This document shows positions 1 to 11,372 of a DNA stretch of 64,000 bases, in pieces; within the stretch, counting starts at the first letter, position 1, and the number at the start of each line of letters is the position of its first letter. Origin of the DNA: Apis mellifera (lineage: Eukaryota; Arthropoda; Insecta; Hymenoptera; Apidae). The notes beneath the pieces were generated by a model, which had not been told where the DNA came from, searched no databases, and saw only the letters and a list, made by a program, of their open reading frames with translations. The position numbers and the translations under genes are program-made. Location of the stretch: assembly GCF_003254395.2 (NCBI RefSeq), contig NC_037638.1, forward strand, positions 3,414,001 to 3,478,000. Direction: 5' to 3'.

Positions 1-420
1 ATCAATCATCTCTTGAATGATTAAATTTTTATCCACCTTTAGATCATTCACATTTAGAAATTCTAATACTAATTAAAAATCAAAATTTAAAATCTATTCT
101 AATTAAATTTTAATATGGCAGAAATAGTGCATTAAGAACTTAAGATTCAAATATAAAGTTTTTAACTTTTATTTTAAAATATTTTAATAAAACAAAAAAT
201 ATATTTTAATTATATCTAAAACTTAAGATTGTTCAATCTTAAAAAAAAATATTTTATTAAAATAATTTTAATAAAGCAACACAACTAAAATTCCATTGAA
301 TTAGATTCAATCTTAAAGAAAAATCTTTTATTAAAATTAATAAATTAATATAATTTACAATTCCTTTCCTTTCCTTTTTTTTTTTAATCCCTCTTAAAGT
401 CAACGAAAATCCCTCCCCCC
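1..420. other. AT-rich non-coding stretch
   Basis: Very AT-rich sequence with short imperfect repeats of a TTAAGATT/AATCTTAA word and A/T runs, ending in a pyrimidine run near 360-390. No open frame of note and no recognised element. One short perfect hairpin (223-242) is listed separately. Confidence 0.7.
223..242. repeat. Short perfect inverted repeat
   Basis: TTAAGATTG, two spacer bases, then CAATCTTAA: a 9 bp perfect stem with a 2-nt loop. A degraded half copy lies about 70 bp downstream. In AT-rich DNA this can arise by chance; no terminator or transposon role can be shown. Confidence 0.5.
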
Positions 421-860
421 AACTTCGATTCGTCGATTCAATACCGGGGGCGATTCCAGGATCCCCAAAGTTTCCATCCGGAATTCGGAAAGTTTCGGAA
501 AACGAGCGCAGACTCTATGGACTCCCATAGATCGAGACTCCCATAAACTTTCAGACGCGTTTGTCTACGTGCAACGAGGAGACGATTCCCCTACCTATAT
601 GCACCCTTTACTTTATTTCGCGAAGGTGGATGGCGGTGCTGCAACCTCAGGTCTACCCTTCCAGTTCTTCCCCGAGGGGGGAGAGGCATCAAGTCGGCGG
701 TAACGGAGATGAGGATGGGGTGGGTGGTAATACAACGCTGGTATCGAACTTTTGGCAACTGGGCAACTATCGATTCCCGGCCTGGTTGGCGTTCACAGCT
801 GTTCACGATCGAGGAAAACCACCCCTCGATGAGCTACCGAATCGGCTTGGATTCCTGCTA
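421..860. other. GC-balanced unique block, no gene recognised
   Basis: Base composition rises here compared with both flanks and CpG is frequent. Open frames of about 70-100 codons occur on both strands and overlap each other, so none is favoured. A 10-bp word GACTCCCATA is repeated around 520-545. It may be an old regulatory or exonic island, but no splice or core-promoter pattern decides this. Confidence 0.4.
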
Positions 861-1663
861 TAATTTTTTTTTTTTCTCCAAGCGTCGTTGCTTGTATTTT
901 TATTCCTTTTTTAAAATATCGTAGCAGTGTTTCGATTCGAGAGTTGTAAATGAAAATGAAAATTTAACATATGATTTTATGAGGTTCATCGAATTTTGGA
1001 ACTAAAAAGAAGATGTGGAAGATGTGTGAAATTTTTCTGATAACGTTGACAATGTTGTTCTTTGTTTTGAGAGAAAGCTGGAGGTATTTTATTTATAATA
1101 AGAATTATAAGAATTATAAGAATTATAAGAATAATTATAATAAGAATGTATAAGAATTTTTTAAAGAATCGAACTTAAATTTTTCAATTAGAGACATTTT
1201 ATTTATGTATAAGAATTTTTTAAAGAATCGAACTTAAATTTTTCAATTAGGAAGAAACTTTTTAATGAAAGCCTTTTAAACTAATCCATAGAAAAATTAA
1301 TTTAACGTGTGACGAAAGAAAAGATGTGGAAGATGTGTGAAATTTTTTTGATAACGTTGACAATGTTGTTCTTTGTTTTGAGAGAAAGCTGGAGGCATTT
1401 TATTTATAATAAGAATTATAAGAATTATAAGAATTATAAGAATAATTATAATAAGAATGTATAAGAATTTTTTAAAGAATTGAACTTAAATTTTTCAATT
1501 AGAGACATGTATATATGTATAAGAATTTTTTAAAGAATCGAACTTAAATTTTTCAATTAGAAAGAAACTTTTTAACGAAAGTTTTTTAAACTAATCCATA
1601 GAAAATTAATTTAACGTGTGACGAAAGAAAAATTGGTGTATAATCTACATAACAATAATGTTT

Positions 1664-1681
1664 GGCCTCTAACGTAAGGCC
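1664..1681. repeat. Unit-boundary hairpin, copy 1
   Basis: GGCCTCTAACGTAAGGCC: a 5 bp stem (GGCCT/AGGCC), the most decayed of three copies. It is immediately followed by GTAAGT, a splice-donor-like word. Confidence 0.7.
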
Positions 1682-2059
1682 GTAAGTTTTTTTTCTCGAA
1701 GCGTTGTTGAGAGACATTGTATTGTTATTTCTCTTTTTTAAATATCGTTTCAATTCGAAAGTTGTAAATGGAAATGAAAATTTAACATGATTTTATGAGG
1801 TTCATTAAATTTTGGAATTAAACAGGAGATGTGGAATTGAAATTTTTCTTATACGATAATGTTGACAATGTTGTTCTTTGTCTTGAGAGAAAGCTGGAGA
1901 CATTTTATTTATGTATAAGAATTTTTGAAAGAATCGAACTTAAATTTTTCAATTAGGAAGAAACTTTTTAATGAAAGTCTTTTAAACTAATCCATAGAAA
2001 ATTAATTTAACATGTGACGAAAGGAAGATTGGTGTATAATCTACATAACAATAATGTTT

Positions 2060-2077
2060 GGCCTCTAACGTGAGGCC
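2060..2077. repeat. Unit-boundary hairpin, copy 2
   Basis: GGCCTCTAACGTGAGGCC: a perfect 6 bp GC-rich stem with a TAACGT loop, standing out in AT-rich sequence. GTAAGT follows directly. Confidence 0.75.
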
Positions 2078-2649
2078 GTAAGTTTTTTTCTCGAAGCGTC
2101 ATTGGGGGACATTGTATTGTTATTTCTTTTTTTTAATATCGTAGCCATGTTTCAATTCGAGAGTTGTAAATAGAAATTTAAAAATTTAACACATGATTTT
2201 ATGAGATTCATCGAATTTTGGAACTAAACAGGAGATGTGGAACGTGAAATTTTTCTGATAATGTTGTCCTTTGTCTTGAGAGAAAGCTGGAGGCATTTTA
2301 TTTATGTATAAGAATTTTTTAAAGAATCGAGCTTAAATTTTTCAATTAGGAAAAAACTTTTTGATGAAAGCCTTTTAAACTAATCCATAGAAAATTAATT
2401 TAACGTATGAAGAAAGAAAGATTGATGTATATAATCTACACAAATTTTTCTGATAATGTTTTTTGTCTTGAAAGAAAGCTGGAGGCATTTTATTTATGTA
2501 TAAGAATTTTTTAAAGAATCGAACTTAAATTTTTCAATTAGGAAGAAACTTTTTGATAAAAGCCTTTTAAACAAACTAATCCATAGAAAATTAATTTAAC
2601 GTGTGACAAAAGGAAGATCGATGTATAATCATACATAACAATAATGTTT

Positions 2650-2667
2650 GGCCTCTAACGCGAGGCC
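2650..2667. repeat. Unit-boundary hairpin, copy 3
   Basis: GGCCTCTAACGCGAGGCC: the stem is identical to copy 2 and only the loop differs (TAACGC). GTAAGT follows and the array ends here. Confidence 0.75.
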
Positions 2668-2680
2668 GTAAGTTCTTGAG

Positions 2681-3900
2681 CTTGTTGTTTCGCCAACTTG
2701 AGGCAATTCAATCCATTATCCTGTATTTGTTCAATAAGTTATGGTAGCTTGATCGCTAATATTTACACACGAATCTCAATTGGCGGTAATTCCGGGCACA
2801 AGTTCAAAGTACATAAACAATTAAACGATTAACGTTGCATCGATACAACTCGTTTACAATTTTAACATAAAACATCTTAAAAAATCAAAACGATATATAC
2901 AAAGTAATTAAGTATAAATCACATTTTAAGTAAAAATATTTCCAATATACAAAATTCTAATCAATTGAACGATTAGGAAAAAAAAAGATTCGATTTCGAA
3001 ATTATTGGAATGAAACAACATTCATTTCGTACGTTCATTATATATAACCTCGATATAAAACACGTTATCAAACTCCATCCTGGAAACTCGATGAAATTCG
3101 ATATTGAAACGTTACGATGAAGTTTTGTAAGAGGAAGCCTTTGGAAATCTTTAGGGGGGGAGGAGAAAGATTGATTCGTAATGAGAGGCGATTCGATATG
3201 GTATCTAAGTAAGCAGTGTAATCGAAAAATACGTAACAAGACACCTGTAGCGCGAGAGGGGAAGAGAGAGAGAGAGAGAGAGTCGAGCTTGAAATTTTGT
3301 TTCTATGTAATTTTCGTTTCGCCGCACCTTTGTTCCCCCTGTTAACGATAGAGAAGAGCAACAGAATCTCCCTTCCCCTCCCCTCTCCCGCGTAAGCAAG
3401 AAAATGAGAAACTTGATACTTGCACGGCAACCAACATATAATCGACACCCGGAAACCCGGTCTTCTAATAGAGTCGAATTTCGTTTATGAAAGATATTTC
3501 GTATATCGATATCTTTTAATTGCAAAAGTAAAATTTCGTCCATCGAAACAATTCGAATCCTTTCCTCTCGGCTAATATTTAATCCGAAGATAAAATAAAA
3601 TTATTCGATATACATTAAATTATACATTGCGTTAAGGTATAACAAAAATAACTTGGATTCTTTGAATACGATACAATTGGGAATTATTATAGAGTTCGAG
3701 AGAATAGATTTCGTCGAAAGTATATAGAATATATAGTTCGAAAGGGATTTTTCGAGGGGAAACAACAATTGGTAGATATTCGTGATACGTCGGAATTTCG
3801 TTCCGTGAATTAGGTGAGGAGAGGTGAGCGGGGAGGAGGCGGGAAATTATGTTCCGGCCGGTAACTAATCTTGAGGCATCATCGCTCGATAGACCTTTAA
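2681..3900. other. Non-coding, no gene recognised
   Basis: AT-rich unique sequence. A (GA)n run at about 3261-3282 and neighbouring purine/pyrimidine-rich pieces create overlapping minus-strand frames of 88-126 codons in three registers. Because they overlap each other and follow the skewed composition, they are not called as genes. Confidence 0.6.
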
Positions 3901-4200
3901 ATCACATCGTGCAAACTACTCCCTCCCTCCCCAACCCGGCCGCGTCTAGTTGCTCAATGGCTACCCTGTAATACTCGTGTCTACAAATGACCCCATTCGT
4001 CGAGGTGCCAACGCCAATCCCCTCCCTCCCCCCCGTTCCTCCACTCGTTCTACCTCTAAATACGGTAGAACGGGCAACCACCATCTTACCGGCTGCCTAC
4101 TAACCCTTTTGATCGACCGAGCAGCCGCTGTCCAAATGCACGTCCGTTCCAACGTTTATTAAAATCCCGTCCAGTGATGGTTGATTCAAATTGTTGTTAA
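3901..4200. other. GC-rich unique block, no gene recognised
   Basis: A GC-rich island with C-runs. Frames of 60-70 codons are open on both strands over the same bases, as expected for GC-rich random sequence. No core-promoter or splice pattern stands out. Confidence 0.45.
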
Positions 4201-4759
4201 ATTGGAATAATTGTCGATCTTGATCGATTCAATTCCTCGTAAAACGTAAAAAGAACCTTACCTTTAATCGAATCGAACGCTTTTTATAAAAATTAATCAA
4301 ATTTTCCGCGTTCATCATACTTCGATACTTGAAAATTTACCATCTGTCGGTAAAAATAAACTTTTTTACATAAATCGAGGAATCGAATTAAGTGAGAAAC
4401 TTTTGAGGTATATTTTCCTCAAAACAGATGTCACAAAAATTTATTTAAATTCTATCTCTTTGCTAATTTAAAAAAAGAGATTGTTTAATTCTACGTAAGT
4501 TAATATCTTCTCAAAAAATGTCAGTGTAACCCCTCGTCTTCGAGAAAGAAAGAAAGAAAGAAATTCTACGACAATAGAATCCCTATACAATTCTCCCTTC
4601 TGCGAAAGAGCATTAACCACCCACCAAACCACTCGAACGAGGCAACGAACCCCTATTCTCACGAGGAGGGTGGTTCTTACTCGACGCTTTCGATCGTAAA
4701 TATCAATGGCCGCGTCATAAATGTAATCAAAGCATTGTACAGCCGTTCGTATAAAATCC
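4201..4759. other. AT-rich non-coding stretch
   Basis: Ordinary AT-rich sequence with an (AAAG)n run near 4547-4562. Nothing else recognisable. Confidence 0.6.
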
Positions 4760-5080
4760 AACTGGCCCCCTCCCGTCCCCCCCCCCGTCCTATTGGCTTA
4801 TTGGCCGGCTGGCATTACGTTGACGAATGGAGGGCGAGCAGCGCTTTGAGCATTGACGAATCGTGGTGAACTGTCGTGCGAGCAGTCGGGGCTGTTAGGG
4901 TGAAAGCCAGCGTAAACCGGAACGTGAAGGGTGGCGGGTCTCTGGGCAACTCTGATTTATTCGCAGATTTGTCGAGTGGAGTAGGTGGCCTCGTGTTACC
5001 CCCGTGGACAGTTACAAATTCGGTTCGAGGAATTTTCTTTTTTTTTTTTTTCCTCTCACTTAACGTGGAAAGTTACACGA
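4760..5080. promoter_or_regulatory. Candidate promoter/CpG-rich island
   Basis: A sharp GC- and CpG-rich island. It begins with a C-run and two closely spaced ATTGG words (inverted CCAAT) near 4791-4804. Evenly mixed unique sequence follows, including GAGCAGTCGG, which fits an arthropod initiator core (CAGT). It ends in a T-run at about 5037-5050. A 69-codon plus-strand frame crosses it but begins without an ATG and resembles nothing known. Direction of transcription, if any, is unproven; the plus strand is favoured only by the CAGT word. Confidence 0.3.
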
Positions 5081-6049
5081 TTTGACGAATCCGGAGGAAT
5101 TGATAAATCGAAATGAATTCTTCTTTGAAATGTGAAATGTGAAGAAAATTCATTCGATTTGAATTTTAATTTAAGATACTTGACACGTGTCTTTGATTTT
5201 GCTTTTGATCTGATGAGGCATTGAAGAATTAAAAAGCGTTTTAAAAGGAGACTCGAGAGAGATAGTTTTTTTTATTAAAGATTCGTTTAAAATTAAATGG
5301 AAAGAAAATGGTTGAAAAAGAAAAAGGAAAGAGATAAATGCAAGGTATGAACGAACGAAACAAACAAGAAGAGTAACAATATATTTTGTCAAAATGGAAC
5401 GGGAGGGTGAGTGGAGGAACGTTGCTTTAAAAACGAGAAACAGTCGGGAATATTTGCAAAAATATAAGGATAATGCGTGTATTATAATAAATAATAAATA
5501 ATATTAATGGACGTTACATCACAACACCAAACGAAATATCACAATATCTGTGTCTAATGTTCCCAATTTTTCATTACATCTATCTTTATTAATTTATCCA
5601 TTATAAATCCTTATTAACCATTTGATTTATCGTGGTTTCGCAATTCTTCTTTCGTATCATAAATTAAAAATGAAAAAAAGACGCAAGAATATTTCGTCCA
5701 TGTGAAAGCTTTAGACCCCCAAACCTTTAGAGATCCATCAATCTTGAGAAAAAAGAAATTCATACACTTTGAATATCTCAATATCCCCAATGGAAACCTC
5801 TTTTTGTATAAAAATAACATATTATCAAAAAAATATCAGAGATATAATTAATATTAGATTAGAATTTAAAGATAATTTTCAATATTTATCTCTTTTCTTT
5901 GTCACTTTGTTTTTATATTTCTTTCTTAATTTTTATCAAATCTTGTTTCGAAAAATATATATTAATCGATAAATATCCACGTAAAATTTTTATCACGCAG
6001 CAGAATTCGAAGAATATTCACTTTTTATCGATATTTTGAATATCTTCTC
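5081..6049. other. AT-rich non-coding stretch
   Basis: Low-complexity AT-rich sequence with a short ATAATAAAT run near 5485-5505. Short frames only. Nothing recognised. Confidence 0.6.
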
Positions 6050-6540
6050 AAGCAAGCAATGGATCGAGCAATGGATGTTTTCATCAGGGAAAAAAAGGTT
6101 GAAACGATCGCGGAATGGAACGAAGTGGCGCGACTGCAGAATTGAAATGAACAATTAATGCGTAATTTATTAATCTCTTGCGTGCGATATTGGTGCATTT
6201 CCGCGCTTGGCCCGCCCCGAATTATATAATCTATGCGAATAATCAGGCGACCGCCACGATTGTGTCGAGTTTGTAATTACGTACTCTCGAGCTAGAAATT
6301 CGGGAAATTGGGCGTCCATTGAACGAAGAAAACAGGAGGGAAGGAGGGGAGGAGACCGCGCGAGTAAACTCGTATTTATACTATTCTCGGCATTGAAATC
6401 AATTTAAACGAAGGTAAACTCGTTATTGACACGGCAATAATGATCGTTAAAGCAATTGCCAATTATTCGATATTGTGCGCGATCCTTGCCGAGCAGTGGA
6501 CTTTATGAGTGCAATTGAATTGATTTGTTATTTTGTTGTA
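6050..6540. promoter_or_regulatory. Candidate conserved enhancer-like element
   Basis: Unique, well-mixed sequence between repeat-rich flanks. It contains several homeodomain-type cores (AATTAATG, TAATTTATTAAT, GTAATTACG, TTTATGAGTGCAATT) and Caudal/POU-like words. It has no long frame. Such clusters of TAAT cores with even composition are typical of insect developmental enhancers, but conservation cannot be measured here. Confidence 0.3.
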
Positions 6541-6704
6541 TTAATATTCGAGTCAAGTCGAGATGACGAGATTGATTAAAAGGATCATAAAACAGCAAAT
6601 GTCTATTTTTCTATTTTTGGAGAACGAATGATTTAGAAACGAAAGTAAAGAAGAAAAGAAAAAATCGATATTTTGATCTTCTTGTTTGTACGTTTTCTAA
6701 AAAA
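6541..6704. other. AT-rich lead-in to the 193 bp array
   Basis: AT-rich unique sequence. No feature recognised. Confidence 0.5.
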
Positions 6705-8035
6705 CACTTCAATTATTTTTAATTCTGATGCAAGTAAATGTAACTAATTGGAAAGATGTTTTTAAAACGTCTATTTATCATATTTTTTGAATTCTTCTCC
6801 TTTTCATTACAATAATACAGAATTAAATAACACTAGAACATGATAATATTATCTAGAAAAATTCCTAATCATAAAAGAAACACTAACAATAAAAAAAACA
6901 CTTCAATTATTTTTAATTCGATGCAAGTAAATGTAACTAATTGGAAAGACGTTTTTAAAACGTCTATTTATCATATTTTTTGAATTCTTCTCCTTTTCAT
7001 TACAATAATACAGAATTAAATAACACTAGAACATGATAATATTATCTAGAAAAATTCCTAATCATAAAAGAAACACTAACAATAAAAAAAACACTTCAAT
7101 TATTTTTAATTCGATGCAAGTAAATGTAACTAATTGGAAAGATGTTTTTAAAACGTCTATTTATCATATTTTTTGAATTCTTCTCCTTTTCATTACAATA
7201 ATACAGAATTAAATAACACTAGAACATGATAATATTATCTAGAAAAATTCCTAATCATAAAAGAAACACTAACAATAAAAAAAACACTTCAATTATTTTT
7301 AATTCGATGCAAGTAAATGTAACTAATTGGAAAGATGTTTTTAAAACGTCTATTTATCATATTTTTTGAATTCTTCTCCTTTTCATTACAATAATACAGA
7401 ATTAAATAACACTAGAACATGATAATATTATCTAGAAAAATTCCTAATCATAAAAGAAACACTAACAATAAAAAAAACACTTCAATTATTTTTAATTCGA
7501 TGCAAGTAAATGTAACTAATTGGAAAGATGTTTTTAAAACGTCTATTTATCATATTTTTTGAATTCTTCTCCTTTTCATTACAATAATACAGAATTAAAT
7601 AACACTAGAACATGATAATATTATCTAGAAAAATTCCTAATCATAAAAGAAACACTAACAATAAAAAAAACACTTCAATTATTTTTAATTCGATGCAAGT
7701 AAATGTAACTAATTGGAAAAATGTTTTTAAAACATCTATTTATCATATTTCCTGAATTCTTCTCCTTTTCATTACAATAATACAGAATTAAATAATACTA
7801 GAACATGATAATATTATCTAGAAAAATTCCTAATCATAAAAGAAACACTAACAATAAAAAAAACACTTCAATTATTTTTAATTCGATGCAAGTAAATGTA
7901 ACTAATTGGAAAGATGTTTTTAAAACGTCTATTTATCATATTTTTTGAATTCTTCTCCTTTTCATTACAATAATACAGAATTAAATAACACTAGAACGTG
8001 ACAATATTACTTAGAAAAATTCGTAATGATAAGAG
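6705..8035. repeat. 193 bp tandem array, about 6.9 copies
   Basis: The marker CACTTCAATTATTTTTAATT begins at 6705, 6899, 7092, 7285, 7478, 7671 and 7864. The period is therefore exactly 193 bp (194 for the first unit, which carries one extra base in TTCTGATG). Copies 2-5 and 7 are nearly identical, while copy 6 carries several substitutions. Each unit includes an A-run, a GATGTTTTTAAAACGTC near-palindrome and TATCTAGA. The last copy decays after about 7995. There is no coding capacity. The unit is close to a nucleosome repeat length. It lacks an AGCT site, so it is not an AluI-type satellite unit. Confidence 0.95.
6948..6964. repeat. Perfect palindrome in repeat unit 2
   Basis: GACGTTTTTAAAACGTC: 8 bp arms around one central base. 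The other units carry GATG in the left arm (a T/G pair). Unit 6 carries ATGTTTTTAAAACAT at 7721-7735, in which the changed pair is T/A. Confidence 0.8.
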
Positions 8036-8270
8036 AAATTTGATTCTCCAATTCAAAAAAAAGTTCAATAAGTGAATAAATTAATGAGAAAGAAAGAAAA
8101 CGAAAGATATTTGATTTGTTCGAAAGGAAATAATTTATACCACTCAATAAATTATATAAGAGGGAAGAATCATATCAGAAGACTCGTTACACGATCACGC
8201 CTTTCGAATTAACGATCGACGATAAAATTGAGAGAGAGAGAGAGATTTGATTTTCCAACTTCTCGAAACG
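8036..8270. other. AT-rich non-coding stretch
   Basis: Unique AT-rich sequence with a (GA)n run at about 8229-8245. Nothing recognised. Confidence 0.5.
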
Positions 8271-8700
8271 GAAGTAGTTCAAACCATTCACCGTTGGGGG
8301 GGTTGATGAGCGTCATTATGATTTGCCGGGAACGGGGTTTAATTTGCGCGCCGAAAATTACCACGTCTGCAAAAATCATGGTTGATAAGTAGAACGAGTC
8401 CGGGATGGAATCCGTCCCCGCGCCATTACGAATTCCCAATTGACGTCGTAATTATCGCTAATTGGACTCGGGATTATGCTCGCGCGACACGCCTCGCGCG
8501 TGAAACGGTTGTCGTTCGAGTCGCGAATTATGCATCGCCCCTTCTGGAAACGGAGCCAAAACCGAACCGGGATGACGAGCGAGCGCGGACGAAGAAAGCG
8601 ACAGGTCCTTCGGGGGACGTCGAATCCGAGAATAGGAGAGAATGTCGGGACGCCAATCACGGTGTCAATACTTTATGACCTGTCGCCGATTATTTTTTAA
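8271..8700. promoter_or_regulatory. Candidate regulatory CpG-rich island
   Basis: GC-balanced unique island with many CpG. It contains TAATTATCGCTAATTGG and TTGACGTCGTAATTAT (CRE-like core next to a homeodomain core). Frames of 94-98 codons are open on both strands over the same bases and neither looks like a protein, so the block is read as non-coding. Confidence 0.3.
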
Positions 8701-9169
8701 AAATGTACCATCCTCTTCCCCTCCGATCCTTCCCTTTTTGCGTATGTAGAGAGAGATAAGACGGAAAATTAATATCGTTACTGCTTATTCGTTCAATTTC
8801 TAACCTCGAATATTTGTGGTTAATTATAGGAGAAAGAAGTTCGTTGTTATCGAACGATTTTGAATTTAGATTTCGAAAATCTAAAATTTAACACAGAGTG
8901 AAACTCGGCGATAATTTTCAAGTAATTAAAAATCGAGGTACTTCTCTCTTCTTAAAATTGTCAAGTGGACGAATTTAAATTTGTAAAAATTAGGCCACAG
9001 GGATGGAAATATATACTCCAGCAATGCCATCCTTTTCGAGAATAAAAATTAATTTCCTTTCAACGCGAGTAGAAATTATAAATCCGCTCTCGTCGATACA
9101 CTATACAACGTATTATCGTTACGTTACATAATATCTCGTTGTTGTTTTTCCAAGTCACGCTCATTAGAG
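8701..9169. other. AT-rich non-coding stretch
   Basis: Unique AT-rich sequence. No gene or repeat recognised. Confidence 0.5.
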
Positions 9170-9480
9170 ATCTAATTTTTTTTCCCGGCCGAGGATTCGT
9201 TCCAAGCGTCGTACGAGCGATCCCAAGCGAGCACGATCGATACTTCGATACCTCGGATGCGTGATTAGGGAATCCATAGGGAAATCTAGCGACACGTGAG
9301 GCGACACTTTACTATCGTAAGCGTGGCGGCGCTGCTCTCCACGCTGCTTCGTACACGCGGCGCCATCTTGGATCGCAGGGCAACGTACGCGGCCCGATAA
9401 TTCCTGGCCGCGACGGGGAACCGATAATACGCGATCCACGATTCTGATGAATCTAATTAACGATAATTTCCGGGAGGGGG
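9170..9480 (-). promoter_or_regulatory. GC-rich island with YY1/Pho-type site
   Basis: GC-rich CpG island. On the minus strand it contains CCAAGATGGCGCCGCG (about 9359-9374), matching the AAGATGGCG core bound by YY1/Pleiohomeotic, which is often found at promoters and start regions. A 91-codon minus-strand frame covers the island but has no recognisable domain. It could be a minus-strand 5' region. Strand is inferred from this motif only. Confidence 0.3.
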
Positions 9481-9643
9481 TTCGGTGCGCGCGGTTTTAC
9501 GCAAATATCTATCTATCGCCCGCCGTTTCGGGATTGCTTCGTGTTAATAATCGAGAGGCTGATTGCTCGTTAAACACGGGACAAGGTGGAATTATTCAAG
9601 CGGAGAATTTTCGTATCTAAAATTTAGCGGGTTTTCTTTTTAG
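9481..9643. other. Unique non-coding stretch
   Basis: Mixed composition. It ends in the pyrimidine tract GGGTTTTCTTTTTAG, which looks like a 3' splice site. Confidence 0.4.
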
Positions 9644-9729
9644 GTTATGCGGTGAATATTGCACAGAGTGAGTTCGAAAACTGATCTGACGTTGGTTTTT
9701 GTTGCTCGAGTAAAATTGGCAGATTCGAG
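9644..9729 (+). other. Candidate non-coding exon (86 bp)
   Basis: Bounded on the left by a pyrimidine tract ending in TTTTTAG and on the right by the consensus donor GTGAGT (9730). All three plus-strand frames contain a stop (TGA) inside the 86 bp, so it could only be a UTR or long non-coding RNA exon. Donor and acceptor words also arise by chance in long non-coding DNA. Confidence 0.15.
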
Positions 9730-9749
9730 GTGAGTGAGGTTATGAAGTG

Positions 9750-11149
9750 AAACGTGTATAATTTGGTGGTCTGGTTAAATGGTGATAAAGACGAGGTAAT
9801 GAGACAAAGTGTTATTTATCGACGGAGAAGGAGAAATCGTGATCGAATTTTTGAACAGTTTCTCCTAGATGGAATTTCTCCAAATCATTTACCTAACATC
9901 ATCACTCGATCATCTTCAAATCCGATTAACACGGTTATCTTCGTCCCTTAATAACCGTGGACTAGACATAACCCGTTTAATTGTACAAGCATATATGTGT
10001 ACGGTTCCGATCTCGAATCTTACGAATTCTGATCCCTCGAATCGATGATCACTAATAATTAATAAGAAATTTAATAATAGATTTTATTTGGAATCACATT
10101 TATTACTATGATTAGTAGGTTGGGAATATTTTAGAAATTCCATCCATTTTATTAAAAATTCCTTACTCTTCGAACAGACAAATTTTCTCAAGTAGAATTT
10201 TTACACTGTTCAAATACTTGTAATATTTACCATAACCTAAACGATAAATGGATTCTGACGGCTAAAATAGATGAATCGAATAATTGATTCTTAAACAAAA
10301 CTTAACCTAATCTAACCTTTTTGTCCAATTATTGCGTTCAAAGAATAAAGAATAAACGATAATATTGCCTTTTCAATCTACTTTGCTTCAAAAGTCACTA
10401 TATATATAAAATAACTATAATCCTCGAACGAGCGTGCATTGACCGACAAGGAACAGATTTCCAGCCACAGAATGCATCCAGTTCCCAGCTCAAATACTCG
10501 TTACAAGGAAACTCGAGTGTGGAAAAGAAAACATAAATTCGACCTGGCTCGTAAATTGGTGTCATTCTTCTGGGTATCTAAAACCGTGTGTTCTGCTTCC
10601 GTTGCACCTTTTTCCTTGTCATCTATTCCCTTATCCCGACTCTTGCCAACAACTCTTGCTCCTCTTCTCCGCGTCCACGTCCGATAAGAGAGGAGGAGGG
10701 GGAGGAAGGAGGACGAGCCGAAGTCCACAGAGACATCGATAGAGATATCATCAAAGCGAAGCATCGATCGTGTTCATAAATTCGGTGTCCAACTCGTACG
10801 GGCCAACTGTCTCTCTATCTCTCGACTGATGTAGATTCTCCATCGTATCTTATACATTTCTCAGTTTTATTTTTTTTTTTTTTTTTTTTGCTTATCTCGA
10901 TCTCTTCTTTTTCTCCCCAATCCATTCCTCTTCTTTATTCCTGTTCTCATCTTTCTATGAGACACCCTTTTATACGATCACCTATCTTCTCTCTCTCTCT
11001 CTTTCTCGTTTTGGCTATTTTTCCTTCGCCTAGATTTTACGATCGTTTCCGTTCGAATTTCGTCAGTGGAGAATTTTCAGGAGGATCGATACACTCTTCA
11101 AAATTCTTATTTGGATCTTTTATTTATTTTTTCTTAGGTGGAATATTTT
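9750..11149. other. Non-coding, no gene recognised
   Basis: AT-rich sequence with a mixed block at 10430-10800, a T-run at about 10867-10889 and a CT-rich block at 10990-11010. Frames of 60-90 codons overlap on both strands in the mixed block. None is supported. Confidence 0.5.
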
Positions 11150-11372
11150 TTTTAGAGATGTGAAATTTTTTAACAACGAAAGTTTATCTTTATTTCTTTT
11201 TTAATATATTTTGGATATCAAGATTTTTTTGAGGGACGTGAAATTTTTTAACGGTTATCTTTATTTCTTTTTTAATATATTTTGGATATCAAGATTTTTT
11301 TGAGGGATGTGAAATTTTTTAACAACGAAAGTTTATCTTTATTTCTTTTTTCAATATATTTTGGATAGCTCA
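11150..11372. repeat. Short tandem repeat, ~85 bp unit, ~2.7 copies
   Basis: The unit contains GATGTGAAATTTTTTAAC, GAAAGTTTATC, TTTATTTCTTTTTTAATATA and TTTTGGATATCAAGA, each seen three times (or twice, for the partial end). The middle copy has lost the AACGAAAGT piece. Non-coding. Confidence 0.85.

Larger units (their letters stand above)
861..2680. repeat. Tandem array, ~390 bp imperfect unit
   Basis: Four to five imperfect copies of one unit with internal losses. Each full unit runs: T-rich tract, CGAAGCGT(C/T)(G/A)TTG, a segment containing ATGATTTTATGAG, then GATGTGGAA, GAGAGAAAGCTGGAG, TATAAGAATTTTTTAAAGAAT, TTTTCAATTAGGAAGAAAC, and finally a GGCCTC/GAGGCC hairpin. A small AGAATTATA microsatellite expansion lies inside two of the copies (about 1097-1145 and 1410-1460). 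All frames are interrupted. The family is not recognised and is unlike the other arrays in the window. Confidence 0.85.

Noticed and set aside
6705..8035. CRISPR-like or centromeric satellite array
   Set aside because: Units are contiguous without unique spacers, so not CRISPR. The array is only 1.3 kb, lacks an AGCT site and is embedded in unique sequence, so it is not a centromeric satellite block.
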